Shown: positions 45,547-58,032, numbered from the stretch's first letter. The stretch: DNA of 64,000 nucleotides from Jackrogersella multiformis (GCA_902806575.1 CADCXD010000002.1:1798001-1862000), one strand, 5' to 3'. Program-made: numbers and translations. Notes: generated by a model from the sequence alone, not told the origin.

Positions 45547-48040
45547 AGGATAGTGCTAGCGGTATAGCTGGGGCAGTTTCCTGCTCGCCAGCGAGGAGCT
45601 CAAGGGTGAGCTCAACTCACAACGCAAGGGATCGCCAAGGCTATCACGGATAGGTCTGGGAAAAGGGGGTGGAAGGTAAAGAGTCAGACGGTATCGCAGT
45701 TCTAATTATCGGATCGAGAAGTTGAGTCGATGGAAGACAAAGATATACAAGCGCGTTGTACGCGATCGACAGTTGAGAAACGTGAGGCCGAAGCTACCTA
45801 GGTAGGCTACTGAGGTTTGGGAGGGGAAACACAAAGGAGAAGAAGACGCAGGTAGCCGAGTAGGACGGCAGTAGAGATTATTACGATTTCGTAGGGGTTT
45901 TCATAAACAGGTTGGTTTGGTTTGTAGTATTCAGTATTCACAGAAGGGTATCGAATCTATGGTGGTTTATTTCGCTTTGTTCTAAGGTTGTTTAAAGAGA
46001 GAAGTTGGTTATACTGGATAGATGTGTAGATGGTAGATGACAGGCGGTAGTAGAGGTAGAGGAAGTTGAAAGGCCGGGGCGGGAAAGAGGTCAGAGGAAC
46101 AAGGATACGACTGTATGACTCGTCGGAGGCACGTCCCCTATCATGGCTTCCAGCAAGTCTACCTAGGTACCTAGTGTAGAGATGGAAAGGCGGGGCAGAT
46201 GCGATACGTAAGGGTAGGTAGGTACCTAGGTACGGTAGGTATAATGCCAATTTGCTGGCCCAGTACTTCCAAGGCTGGTAGATGGGGATGCGGATGGGGG
46301 AAAGAGGGGAATAGGTGGTGGGATGAGATAGGTAGCCCTGGCCCCTGGGTACCTACCTAGGTACCTAGGTAATAGCCCGACAAGGATATAGCCCTGGAGG
46401 TCTACGTGTAAATCACTAATCTGGCAATCTTGGAAGTTTCCAACCTGTAGATAGGCGCGATAGGCACATGTGGAGGGGCGTTTAAGACGTCTGGGGTGTC
46501 GGAGGCAAGGACCAAAGCCGCTACATGTAGGTACCAACAGCGAAGGTGAGTATGTACCCAGGTACCTAGGTACGCATAAATCCATACCTACTTCTAATGC
46601 CTCCAGCTACCTACCAGATATCTAGCCACCTATTATTCCCATTTCTGTTGATACGTAATGCATGAACAACCTACATTAGAAATCCCTTTGTCTGGTTGAG
46701 TTATATAAAATTGCATGAGTGTTAGACTTGTCTGAAGACAACTCACTTCCTTCAGCCGGAGTGACATTCCTAAGGAACGATAGATTACCTACCAACATAC
46801 CTAGGTACCTAGGTACCTACCTGGTAGCATAATCTAACTAATAGCAACTAGCACTTTTGCTACCTATCAATTACGTTGTATTGTGCCGGCCTAGCCTGAG
46901 TCCTTGACTGCCTGGTAGATACCTAGGTACCTAGTTATACCTACATACCTACCTACACATGGATAGCTCGGGTTCACCAGGTACAATTGTTAAACTGGGA
47001 ACGCAACCGACCAGTTCCCATTGTAGATACATATGAACAATGCAGCACATGCACAATTACCTAGGTACCTAGATACCTAGCTAACCTACTTCGGTAGAGA
47101 GAGCCCCTCACTATTCCCAGTCTAGAAACACTTAAGTGGGGCTTTAAGCAGCTTGTTGTGTTGTTGTGTCGCTACTTGGGTAGGTACCTAGGTAGTGGGT
47201 AGGTACCTACCTACCTAGGTACATATATTGTTGAGCTGAGCTGAGCTGGAATCTGCAATTGTCAAGTCATCGGAGCTGTTCCCCTGTCTTATGTCCTATG
47301 AACAGCAGAAACGGGAAAGCGACGATGACGGCAAATGATGTTACTAGCCAGCGTTAGCAGTATCGATGCATTTATTCATGTGAATTCTACAATACGTAGA
47401 CCGTTCTAAGTACTTAGTCCTACGTCATCCGCTCTTTGAAACATCCCAAGGTACCTAGGTAGGTACATAGGTACACTCCGAAAGACCCTTTGATAACATA
47501 AAATAAAAAGGGGCCACTGAATAATACCGGGATGCTGAAATAGGGTGGTAGGTACCTACAAAGTGAGCAAAGAATCTCAATGCTAAGCAAAATCCACATT
47601 ACTCCGAATGATTTCATCACGGGATTTCTTGTCATCATCGTAATCTATTAGCTGTCACACCCTGTCTGCCACCTGTCCAAGAACCTCTCCCTCTTCACTT
47701 TTCACTCGGCCATCGTGATCATAATATATATATATATGTCTAAGGTAGAGGTAGAGGGTGAGGTAAAGGTAAAGGCAAAGGCAAAGGCAAAAGGGTGAAA
47801 GGTCAGCTGATGCGTGACCGAAGACCAGAGCCACGAGAGCAGCTTTGTTTACTATTAATACCCGGAGCAGTTTCTCGGTTGAAAAGATCAAGGTGTGCTG
47901 ACGATCTATTTTCTTTGACGGCCGTCTCATGCCTAAGGCTAGATGCAAATGTAGGTCCAAACAATAAACTCAAGGTTTCTATCTTGACAAAAAGCCATAT
48001 TATTGCATCATCTCAGCTAGCCGATGGATGACATTAGGTA
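45547..48040. other. Large repeat-rich intergenic region
   Basis: About 2.5 kb between two minus-strand genes. Its centre is the densest CCTAGGTA block of the window. At 47740-47791 there is a GGTAAAGGCAAAGG-type purine-rich array next to a TATATA tract (47726-47737). The open frames here (45957-46585, 47420-47960, minus) are tyrosine- and leucine-rich translations of the repeats and are not genes. Confidence 0.5.
46161..47473. repeat. Dense block of TACCTAGGTA palindromic repeats
   Basis: Clusters of overlapping TACCTAGGTA units at 46161-46174, 46211-46233, 46350-46371, 46556-46573, 46796-46822, 46919-46935, 47059-47080, 47178-47222 and 47449-47473. Each cluster is its own reverse complement or nearly so, and copies differ in unit number. 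No open frame, terminal inverted repeat or target-site duplication marks it as one transposon. Confidence 0.75.
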
Positions 48041-48565
48041 TCAGGCTGGTTTTCTATTTGAGTTCATTTGTAAGTAGACTTGATAGAGTTGATACTTCAA
48101 TCTCCCCTGCGTCTCACTTAGGACTGCATAGCCCGCCCACGATATCGCCTGCTGCTCTCCATTCTTCGTGACCAAGTCGAGGGACCCGTGAAGCATATAT
48201 TCAGCGGTAACCCCCTCGCTACCGTCAGCTCCTCCGAACGAGGCCGGAAACACCTTCTCCGGTTTGTGCCTCCGTGCTTCTGTCTGCTCCCACATTCCCT
48301 GGCGTAATCGACGGATCTCTGATCGAAAGTACAGAGTTAGCTCTTAGTAGCAACTAAACAAAAGTCGATGTCTCATACCCTTAGTACCCTTGGCCGACTT
48401 ATCGCCGATGATAACCACGGCATTAGGTAAGAAGTAATCCACCCACTCCTCGTTCTTCGATGGATCGTCGGATACAGCGTAGAACCTCGCTATGAAGTTT
48501 TTGACTTTCTCATCGACCGCATGATCAGACGGGAATGTAGGCATATAACTATTAGAGGAAGTCAT
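48041..48565 (-). CDS. SnoaL/NTF2-like fold protein
   Basis: Exons are 48565-48379 and 48318-48041, giving 154 aa. The 60-nt intron (GTATGA donor, GATCAG acceptor) joins SAKGTK to EIRRLRQGMWEQTEARRH in phase. The pattern is an N-terminal helix pair (VKNFIARFYAVSDDP), then WVDYFLPNAVVIIGDK, EIRRLRQGMW, a VTAEYMLHGSLDLVT strand and AISWAGYAVLSE. Together these fit the cone-shaped NTF2-like fold of many small fungal SnoaL-like proteins. Such proteins can be isomerases or cyclases in secondary metabolism, but most are uncharacterised, and no biosynthetic gene lies nearby. The function is unknown. Confidence 0.72.
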
Positions 48566-49805
48566 CGTGAAGGGCCTGTAAGTAGGATATAAGAAATGAG
48601 AATTATACTATCGCGATTATCTAGAATTAAGATAAGAGGAAGTTCAAGTGAGGTGACCAAAAAATGCTAAGTTAAATAATTAATACTGTACCAGGTGGTG
48701 TAGGTAGTGTGACGTTCGGGTTTAACTTCAACTTGGATATATACCTACATATAGGTATTTACCTATGTAGGTACCGAACTAGGCAGCCTAGTAAGTAATT
48801 TCGAAATGAAGTTGACTTTTATAAATAATCGCCATCTTCTCGCTTCTATTCTAATCAGTGTTATTTCCTAATAATAGACTTTCGCGAGTTTATGCTAAAA
48901 TACCGGCATTTTAGAGGCAAACGTTGACACCATGAACGATTGTTTGCGAATGCCGCCATGGGGATGACTAGCGCAAGAAGCAGTATGTATCATCGGGTTT
49001 TAAGAAGCATTAAATGTGCAAATAATTAACTATATGAAGTCGCGTCGAAGAATCGCGCCTATATAATTATGCACAGCAACCCTCTCTTCTTACAAGCCCT
49101 TCGCCTTTGGCTACTAGTATCACTGTACCCCCCCCCCCTCTTGATGAAATACTGAGACCTGACGACTCAGCTTGGAATTCTCCAAGATATCGCCATCCTT
49201 GACATCTCATCCTTGATACCCGTGTCAGAGAACAGCAATATGTTATATGGATATAGCTCTCAAGTCTCTAGCCGAACTTCGCCTTGGACCAAGCAACCCA
49301 TTCAATCCTCGCTTCCAAGATTCCAGCCACCTCTCGGACCGAGACAGCGCTTGATGACCATGTATGCGACGATAGGCATATTGCGAAAGAAAAACAATAT
49401 AACCGTATCGAGGTAGGAAAGGAAGTTGGTAATAGACCTAGGGCCGTATATGACGTATGCAAACAACGGTGCGCGGCGAGAGAACCTTGCAGTGGCGTAA
49501 AATTTTGAAGTTCTCGACTTTCTCAGTGCACAATGTTGTAGCAGGCCTCAACTCTAGAATTATGTACAACTCCCGAGTAGAAATCGTGTGAAATCGTGTT
49601 AGGGCATCACTTTCTAATCTCGATTTCCCAGACTGCTGCGTCCCTAGACGCGAAAGCTCGGTGAATCGACAGGACCGAGCTGTAATATACGATCAAGGAA
49701 AAGTTCAGATGAACATTATCAATCGTTAGTAATGGGCAAGAAGGGTAATTGTCGCGAGGGCTGTTGCGTATTATAGATGGATGAATCGGGGTAGAATATT
49801 CCCCA
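48566..49805. other. Intergenic
   Basis: 1.2 kb between the SnoaL-like gene and PHO23. It has a C homopolymer at about 49126-49138 and a CCTATGTAGGTACC cluster near 48760-48775. A short open frame at 49284-49508 (+) contains a vaguely helix-turn-helix-like segment but is too weak to call. Confidence 0.45.
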
Positions 49806-52416
49806 TCACATCCTTACGCCTCGTGAAGTCACCTCTCCCTTTCCTCCGATGTTCAGCAAGATACGACATTCGGGGCAGTACCACTTCGTGGTGCGTGCCG
49901 GTATCTCAGATAGTCCCACGCAGTCGAGATGGAACCATTCCTGCTTGCAATTCTGTACGTGGGGAGTGGTCAGTTTCTGAACGTCTGCTCTCGTGACAGC
50001 TCGTGCTGGGGTTGCAGTAGTCTTTTTTGCGCTCACATCAACGTTGTCGCACTGTATCATAGTGCCGAAACTAACACCATTGCAGAGACAATATCTCGGC
50101 TCGTCAGGATCGATGGGATTGTCATCATCGTCCACCTCGTCCTCCTTCTTAGGGTTGCCGCGAATTTTCTTGCGCGGCGCGGCTTTGCGCTTCCCTATAG
50201 CGCTAGTGCCGCCCGAGTTTGTAGTCACCACGCCCGGAGCAGGTCGTTTAGTGCGCTTGCTAGGCTGGCGCTGTTCCGGAGCTGGGGTGTTCCGAGCGGT
50301 GCTCGTACGTCGAGGTCGCTCAGCCGCAAGGCTTGGAGATGGCTCTTGACTCGCGGTTTTGCCGCGTGAGGTAGGCCGGCGTGTGGATGGTGGTTGCGGG
50401 TCGGATACGCATGTAGTTGTTGGAGTATTGTCCCGAGCGTGACTGCTTAGGATTAGCGGGGGCGGGGGTGGGAGCCGGTTGCAGATTCTGTCTAGTTTCC
50501 CGCTTAGATAGCTCCCGCATTGGAGGGGGTGGGATAGGCGTTGTGGAGGTTTTAATAGGTAGTGGGACGGGAGTCTCCGCGGGTGGTTTGACAGGCACCG
50601 TCGTGGTGACGCTAGATGGAGGCGCCGGACTGGTTGCCGACGAAGAGGCGGCAGACCTAGTAGTGACCATAGACGTGTCGGAAGAGACCGGGACGGGTAC
50701 GGGTACTGGTGTCTTGGACGCCGCAGCAGCCTGGGAAATCTTGGCTAGGTGCGGAATGGGGACAGGAGTCTCCGTAGGCGCGATAGGCGCGGGAGGCGGT
50801 ACCGACGGTGGCCTCGGAGTGAGCTGCGGCAGCGGAACTGGAGTCTCGGTCTTGGTCCGCTTCAGCTGGGGCCGCTCAGGTTGGCTCGGCGGCTGATTCG
50901 CCGGTAAGCTCTGAGCCCCCTCGGGCTTCTCCGAAACGGGTGTCTCCGACATCGAGTTGCGCTTTCGCTTCCTCGTCTTGGGCTTTGTGGCTTTGCCTTG
51001 GCTCTGGCTTGTCTCAGGTGGTTTATCCTGGCTCCCGGTGACGGACGGAGAGGCCTCGTGGCTAAGAAACATCCGAGCAGCTTCCATCATCTTCCTAGCT
51101 GATTCTTCTGCTTCCTCGGCTGCGATTCTTGCCATAGATTCACGTTTCAGCTTTTTGGCCTCATTTAACTTCATTCCGCGGTTGCTTAACTGTACCTCAT
51201 CTGCTGTCAGAGCTTCAGCGCTAATAGCACCTTCGGGAGGATGCTGAGTCCCGGATTCGGCATCGACCACCGGGGCCGGAAGGGCCGCTTCGAAAGGTTT
51301 CCCTTCCTCTTCGGCTTGCTTTTGGGCGGCCCTGTAGGCCTCGACACCACGTCCCAGGTTCTTCAGCTCTCGAGCTATCATGGTATCGCTAGGATTCCAC
51401 ACGGCGTTCTTCTTCATGCGCTTCCGTAGTTTCGCGAGCTCGTAGGGCGTCAGCTGGAGCCACGGAGCGTCAGAGCTCCCGGCAACCGCGTCCTCAGGTG
51501 GTGGTTTGAGCTGCGCCAGCGCAGTGCTCGTAGACATCATGGGTGTCGCGTTCTCAGACCTATTGGTCGATACTCGAGGAGGTCGCGGCAGCTTGGGAGC
51601 CTTCTGCTTAGGAGGCTTGGGGGACTTGTGAGGCTTGATCACCCGGATGCGAGCTGAAGGTGTCGCAACTCGTCTTGGGGGGGACGCCGGTATCTCCTCC
51701 TCTTCCTCCTCATCACCATCAGAGCTTTCGTCGCTCAGCGAGCTATAAGCATTGAAATCAATCTCATAAGGCGCGAGAACCTCGCCCGGAACGGTGATCC
51801 GAGGTGGTCTCTGGATTTTCTGTCCATTGCTGTCAAGTCGAAGAGTGATCTTAGGGGTGCGAATCATCTGCGGTGACTTAACCTGGGAAGGACTCTTAGG
51901 TTCCTCTGAAGTAGGGAAGTTTTCGCGCATTGCTTGCAGTTTCGCGTGGATGGTCTTAGCCCTGTTGTAGTGCCTAATCACATTCTCGTAGATACGGATA
52001 GATTCGGCATGGGAGAAGACGCGCGAGCTAACGGCACGATTTATATTCTCGGATATCTCTTGACGCAGCTTGGCGGGCGCGGGGCGTTGGTCGGCTGGCA
52101 GAGTCGGCAGCTTTCCCCATGTGGTAGTAAGGGCATTCACGGTTGTCGATGCATCGATGTATGCTTGGTCAAGGTTCCCTATGAGGGTAAGCGATCGCAT
52201 CATGTCGGATGGCAGGTATTCGGTGAAGTCGAGGAAGTCGGTAATGGTAGCCTGAGCGTCTGGATCGGCGCGCATGTTGAGGGATTCAAGGCCATTGTTC
52301 GTGGCATGTAAACGCGGCATAGGATGTGTTAAGATGCTGGACTCCTTGTTCCTCGGAGAGATATCGCCATCAAGCTCCCCACCATCATTGCTGTTTGCTT
52401 CTACTGCAGTCGCCAT
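49806..52416 (-). CDS. ING/PHD-finger chromatin protein, PHO23-like (one-base frameshift)
   Basis: Exons are 52416-50037 and 49952-49806. The N-terminal ING domain is at ITDFLDFTEYLPSDMMRSLTLIGNLDQAY. A long disordered middle follows, then the C-terminal C4HC3 PHD finger: YCLCNGVSFGTMIQCDN, CKQEWFHLDCVGL, TTKWYCPECR. Family role: reads histone H3 trimethyl-K4 within an Rpd3-type deacetylase or related complex in the nucleus. An 84-nt intron (49953-50036, GTGAGC donor) splits the PHD finger; it is open in frame, so retention would insert 28 residues between zinc ligands. Around 50432-50434 the reading frame changes by one base in a GGG run: upstream coding ends near NPKQSRS, and the natural continuation (DNTPTT, PPSTRRPTSRGKTASQEPSPS) is in the next frame. 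The original frame stops at 50320. This is a sequence error or a truncating mutation. The middle has four copies of an (S/T)xTPVPxP motif. Confidence 0.82.
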
Positions 52417-53586
52417 AATCACGACCCGGATTGCACGAGGCTAGGGGCTGGTATTTGGAAGGGTGCGGCATTCAAATGTCAAAAAAAAAAATCAGCGATG
52501 GGGGGTATGATGGTGATTGGTCGCTTGATTATCAAGGTTTATGAAGATGAATATCAACGCGAATGTGATTGAAGAGATGATGAGGAAATAAGAAGTTGTC
52601 GCGTCAAGGTTTGTGGTCCGAGCTCCTTAATTAATGTTCTAGAAAAGCCACGGGCTGCGGAGGTAGCTGCGTCAGGGTAATGATAAATAAGTACCTACCT
52701 GTCTAGGTACGTACCTAGAAAGTGCAAGGCAGGTGGGGCGGGTGGATTAACTAAAGGTGCGGGCGCTACTAGGTACCTGGTATCCACGACAAACCTTGGA
52801 AGCTTACATGTACATGTATGTACCTAGGTACCTATGTAACCTAGGTAATAAATAAATACCTACCTAGGTACCTAGGTAGGTACCTCTCTTGCAACTAACA
52901 TCACTTCTCCTAACCTTATTAGTCCATACACATTTAATAATAACAAGGGACTTATCACGAAATACCTAATAACGAACGAAACCCGCCTGACAGGTACTCG
53001 AGTACCTAGGTATATTACATTTATCGTCTTATATTACCTTAATTACTATTTACTTACGCAACTTCTTAGATATGGATATAGGTTAAATACCTAAGTACCT
53101 TTAAGCATTCGTGCCAAGAGTCTTCATATATGCGTCTCACCATGGAGAGTAAAAGTGAAGATATAAATCGGGTTTGTCTCTTCGGTTGCTTCAGTAGACA
53201 CATATTGGAACTATATGTCACAAAACGTCCGAAGCTCTGGTTTAGTATATATTAATATAATCGACAAACCCTGGATCTTTCGGTAACATCAACAAAACTG
53301 GTCGGTCTCATCGCCTTCCATGATCTGCTGTTATTGAAGAAATGAGAAAGGCTAAGGCTTCTGGTTGGAGGCCTTTCTCTCCGGCCGTGACGTAGGTGGT
53401 TACATGTCCAGGCTGCCATCGCCCTTCACGGCCACCGAGGAAAATGAGGCAGCATTTATTGGTCAAATTTATTGCCTATATTCGTGACAATCACGTGTCT
53501 TGCAGGAATCATGCATACATATGGCTTTGAGAGGCTGAGCTGAAGATATCTTTCTGAATCTTCAAATACATCAAAAGGCTAGTTCA
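52417..53586. other. Divergent intergenic region with CCTAGGTA cluster
   Basis: 1.17 kb between the divergent PHO23-like gene and the NLR relic. It contains a poly-A tract (52481-52490) and repeat clusters. No gene is seen. Confidence 0.5.
52820..52883. repeat. CCTAGGTA palindromic repeat cluster
   Basis: Three groups of TACCTAGGTA-type units with alternating orientation-neutral spacing, including a run of three adjoining palindromes at 52861-52883. Confidence 0.8.
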
Positions 53587-56500
53587 ATGGGTAAGTTGAA
53601 GTCTAAGTTACGTGAGACGCTTCGCCGTATACCTGGCCGGAGTCAGACTCGCGAGCAAAAAATCAGCGAATCCACCAATGCAAATTCGCCTCAAACTACG
53701 TCGGTATCGAAGTCGCATCCTGAGGATAACCATGTGTCACCCGTCGACTCCTCCAGCGCGGAGACCAGCAACAGCCAACAGACAGGGAAGGCCGGGCTTC
53801 CTCCTAATATTCAATCTCCGACGAGTGCATATCTAGGAGACCGTTTACCATCCCCAGTATCCCCAGTCAACAGTAAATCTCAGCAACTCGTTGAAGTCCC
53901 ATATGATTCATCATCTACAGCCTTTCCAGAAGAGCCCCCGACATCGGGCATTTCTCTTCATCTCTGGAATAAGGCATACGACTCGATCAAGGAGAAAGAC
54001 TCTGAATTGGTAGAAACTTACGAGAAGATCCTAAGTCGGCAGATTATAGCAGGTAGCTAGCCCATGCCTTGTGCACTTGAATAAGCTGTTAATCTGCTTA
54101 GATGGCGCTGTCCAGGTGACATTGACGGCTGTCAACCGATTCACTAATTGCACCGGACAAATACGCTTCGGACGTATGAAATCTGTGGTCTTGAACTCCG
54201 TAGAAAAAGCAAAGAAACATGATGGACTCAGAGATGGCATAATATATGCATCGACGCTTATTAAAGGTCTCAATACTATCGTGGGTAGCATGCTGGGGCC
54301 TTTTCCGCCGGCAGCCGTGGCATGGGCTGGTATCTGTACTGTTCTCCCGGTAAGACGTCTTTTTGTGCTCGAACATAGCTTCTCGCCATTTCTGACTTCA
54401 TTCTAGACTCTTGTTAGTCCACTTGCTGCCGATAAAGCCATGGTCGAGGGCCTCAGCCATGTCATTTCTCGCATGGATTGGTATATGTACTTACCTAATG
54501 TGCTGCTTAAAGACAAATGGGAAAGCAATGCCGATTTCGCAAAACTCCGCGACAACTTCAAGCAAAAGGCTATAAGTCTTTACGAGTCCTTGCTAGAATA
54601 TGAAATGCGGAGTGTCGCATATTGCTATCGTGACCACCCGGTTGTGAGAGGCATGAAGACGATACTTGGTTTCAACGATTGGGAGAGCCGTCTAAGAGAT
54701 ATTGAAAACCTGGAAGCAAGCTTTGAGAGAGATATGACTCAATATACGACTCAGGAAATTGTCGACCACCTTCGCGACTTATTGCCCTCGGCGGGCAAGC
54801 TTAGTGAAATTGCTAGTGGTATCCAACAGATCTCCGAACAACAGAGGCTTTATCGAGTAGAAGAAATCAAGCGTAAGGAAGATGAACGTCGAATACAGCA
54901 AAGTCAAATAACTGGTCAATTCAAAACAACAAACTATAAAGAACGGATGAAGTTCAATCCGGATCGCGTGCCGGGAACCTGCGAATGGTTCCAAGAACAC
55001 GATAAGTTCAAGCAATGGCAGGCGGGATCGAACGGACTACTCCTCGTCTCTGCCGACCCGGGATGCGGGAAGTCTGTCCTGGCTCGTCACCTAGTCGAGA
55101 ATGTCCTCTCATCTGATGATCAAACTGCCGCGGTGTGCTATTTCTTCTTCAAGGATAGTCCGGAACAACGGAGTCTTCCAAATGCACTATGTGCTTTGCT
55201 TCACTGCTTGTTTTGCAAGAACAGCTTCCTCGCCGATCACTGCGAGAAGAAAATCAAGGCTAGTGGTTCAAACTTTTACTCAGATTCCGTGACGCTATGG
55301 GAAATCTTTGAGAAAGCAGTCAGCCATGAAGAAGTCAGTCAGGTTATCTGTATATTAGATGCCTTGGATGAGTGTGACCCAGATTGGTGTCGTACATTGA
55401 TAGGGTTATTGCGGAACTTCTTGCTACATTCGCCTTTGGATATTCGAAAACGTCGCGTAAAGTTTCTCATCACCACTAGGGGATACCCAGATATCTTGGA
55501 AAAGTTCCAAAAATTTGAGACTGCATATGTACACCTCTCAGGAGACAACAAAGAAGAGAAACAACGGATACAGAAAGAAATCAACCTAGTTGTCGACCAC
55601 CGATTAGATAGGCTCTCAAATAAGAGGAAATGGACCCTGGAGAGAAAGAATCTGATCCGAGAAGCTCTTCAACATCCTGAATCGGAGCAAAGAACTTATT
55701 TATGGGTCAAATTGGTGTTTGATGACTTGGTCCGGAACTTCAACGACACCGAAAAGGCATGGATGAAGCTCATCAAAAACCCGCCGACGACAATTTTCCG
55801 AGTATACGAGAAACTCTTGGAACATGTTGAATCAGAGGATAGGGGCCAAGTTGGGACCCTCTTAGATCTTGTGATTGCAGCAGAGAGACCTCTTACTTTG
55901 AGGGAAATGAATATCGCTCTTCATGTACGAGATCACATCGGGGCCTATTCGGAAAACGAGATAGACCTTTCTTCAGATGAGAGCTTTCATAAATGGTTGA
56001 TACATACTTGTGGGTTCTTCATTACCGAGTATGATAATAGGATCTTCTTCATACATCAGACAGCTAAGGAGTTTCTGCTACGAGGCCCAAGCAGAAGAGA
56101 TACGACAAAGCCCGACCAATCTGATGTGTGGAGAAGCTCTGTTACGATGCCCCAGGCTCATCGATCAATGGCAGAAAGTTGCATAACATACCTGTCATTG
56201 AAGGTTTTCACGGATGTCAAGTTCCGCGAGAAGGCGAGTAAATTGATTGAATGTTATCAGGATGACTCATCCCACGAAATGTGCGATTTGAATCACTACT
56301 GCTTTCTTGAGTATGTGATGGAATATTAGTTAGGCCATTTTCGATCTGCCCAGGAAATCAAGGATGAAGTTCTTCAGGAGGACATGGGTCCAGAGTTTCA
56401 CAAGGCCTACTTCTCTCTCTTTGAGGATCAATCACCAATTACCATGCCATGGTTGATGGTGGCTGTAACCTCACAACAAAGGTTGTTGCCCTACACACTA

Positions 56501-58032
56501 ATCGAGACCAATACGAATACAAAAGCATATCGGTGTGTTCCGTCGGTCACTATTGCGTCACTGGCTGCCCTGTTTGGTCATTTACGCCTCCTCCAGCGAT
56601 GCATTGAGCAGAATAGTGAAACTGACTCTTCGGATTCAAATACATCTAATGTCCCAAACCACAGCGATGACAAATGTATCCATCATAGCAGTAACAACAG
56701 AAAAAATAACGTTCGGCCTCCCATTCCTGTACCAGAAACTCGTTATCAGTTGATTTTCTTTGCTTCTGCGAGGGGACATATCAATATTCTCAAATACATC
56801 CTTCCACGTTTCGGCGGAATTGATGCTAGAGACCAACTGAAAAGAACACCGCTCCACATAGCCGCACATTATAGACAATACTCTGCCTTGAGCTTCCTTG
56901 TCGACCAAGGTGCTATGCTCAACGCCGAAGACTGTTGCGGCCAAACAGCTTTAGGATACCTACTTAATAGCTCCCCAGTAATCAATACCTCGAGATCGCA
57001 GATAGCATCAGATTCCTCATTGCCGAGGGATCATCATACAGAGCTAAAAATTTAAACCCTAATTCTTCCCAACGAAGAACATATTTGGATTTCGAGACTC
57101 TCCTTCATCGCGTCGTAACATATGAATGCGAGAATGTCGCAGAGTTGCAAATCGTGAAGAGACAATGGAAACTCCAATTATCGGAACGAAACTATGATCC
57201 TATTAGTATTGATATATCTTTCGGCCTTCTTTAAAGAGTGTATGGATGTAGCTTCATCAAATTCTTAGTAGACAACGGCGAAGATAGCAATGCCTTAGAT
57301 ATCAATAGGTCTACACCGCTCCATGAAGCTTGTTTGCAAGGCATACTCTGGAACACCGTGTTTCTTCTTCTGAGCAAAGCTGACGTCCATGCTCGAGATA
57401 ATCGCGGCTGTACACCCTTACATCATGCTTGTTCCAGAAACAGCGCAGTTGTCGTAGCCTTGCTTCTGAATCACGGGGCTAGTGTTACTGCAACGGATAA
57501 TAATGGAGAGACATGTTTTCACGGTGCATCCTATTTCTCAACAAGCAGCATCGTAAGAATGCTGCTAGCAGCTGGCGCCCCTACCAATACGCCTGGGTAT
57601 AACGGTAGGACACCTCTTATGGAAGCTTCTCGTCGCAATTATGCCACCTTAGAATTCCTTCTTGAGCGCGGCGCAGACATCCACGCACAAGACAAGGATG
57701 GATACTCAGCGATACATCATGCCTGCATACAAGGGGATGAAGAATGTGCGATGAGGTTACTCGATGCTGGCGCCGATATCGAAATGCTTGACAATGAGGG
57801 ACAAACGCCCTTACACGTCGCCTGCGGTTATGGGGGACAGGGCGTTGTTCCTCTCTTGCTGAAGCGCAACGCAAATGTCTACGCACGGGATATCCAAAAC
57901 CAGACCCCATTAGATATTGCCGCTGAGGATTTAGAACTAGTTGATTATGAGGATGCTAAATTTATCGCCTTAGCAAACGTAATGAAAATACTGAAGGAGC
58001 ATATGGCGAGCCACGCCGATGAAGAAAAGTAG
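53587..58032 (+). pseudogene. NACHT-ankyrin STAND/NLR-like gene, decayed
   Basis: Exons are 53587-54052, 54102-54349 and 54407 onward, with introns of 49 and 57 nt. Residues near 125-155 match the fungal NLR N-terminal domain (LWNKAYDSIKEKDSELVETYEKILSRQI). The NACHT NTPase has a P-loop SADPGCGKSVL (about residue 454) and Walker B ICILDALDECD (about 554). The ankyrin region (57240-58030) has about seven repeats, e.g. STPLHEACLQG, CTPLHHACSRN, GQTPLHVACGYG. Three lesions break it: a TAG at 56327 where the repeat-domain lead-in continues in the same frame (LGHFRSAQEIKDEV); a one-base shift in the C run 56973-56976, after which EIADSIRFLIAEG continues in another frame; and a TAA at 57232 just before RVYGCSFIKFLVDNG. 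Family role: non-self recognition and regulated cell death. A truncated 878-aa NACHT protein could still be made. Confidence 0.82.

Noticed and set aside
46161..47473. CRISPR-like or transposon interpretation of the CCTAGGTA block
   Set aside because: Unit spacing is irregular, units are about 10 bp, and no spacers, terminal repeats or transposase are present; the organism is eukaryotic.
49284..49508. Short frame with IEVGKEVGNRPRAVYDVCKQR, resembling a transposase helix-turn-helix
   Set aside because: Only about 20 residues fit, with no catalytic residues, inverted repeats or flanking homology; could be chance.
56309..56327. A 19-nt GTATGT...TTAG segment as an intron skipping the TAG of the NLR gene
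   Set aside because: Far below the minimum fungal intron length and not a multiple of three, so it does not preserve the downstream frame.
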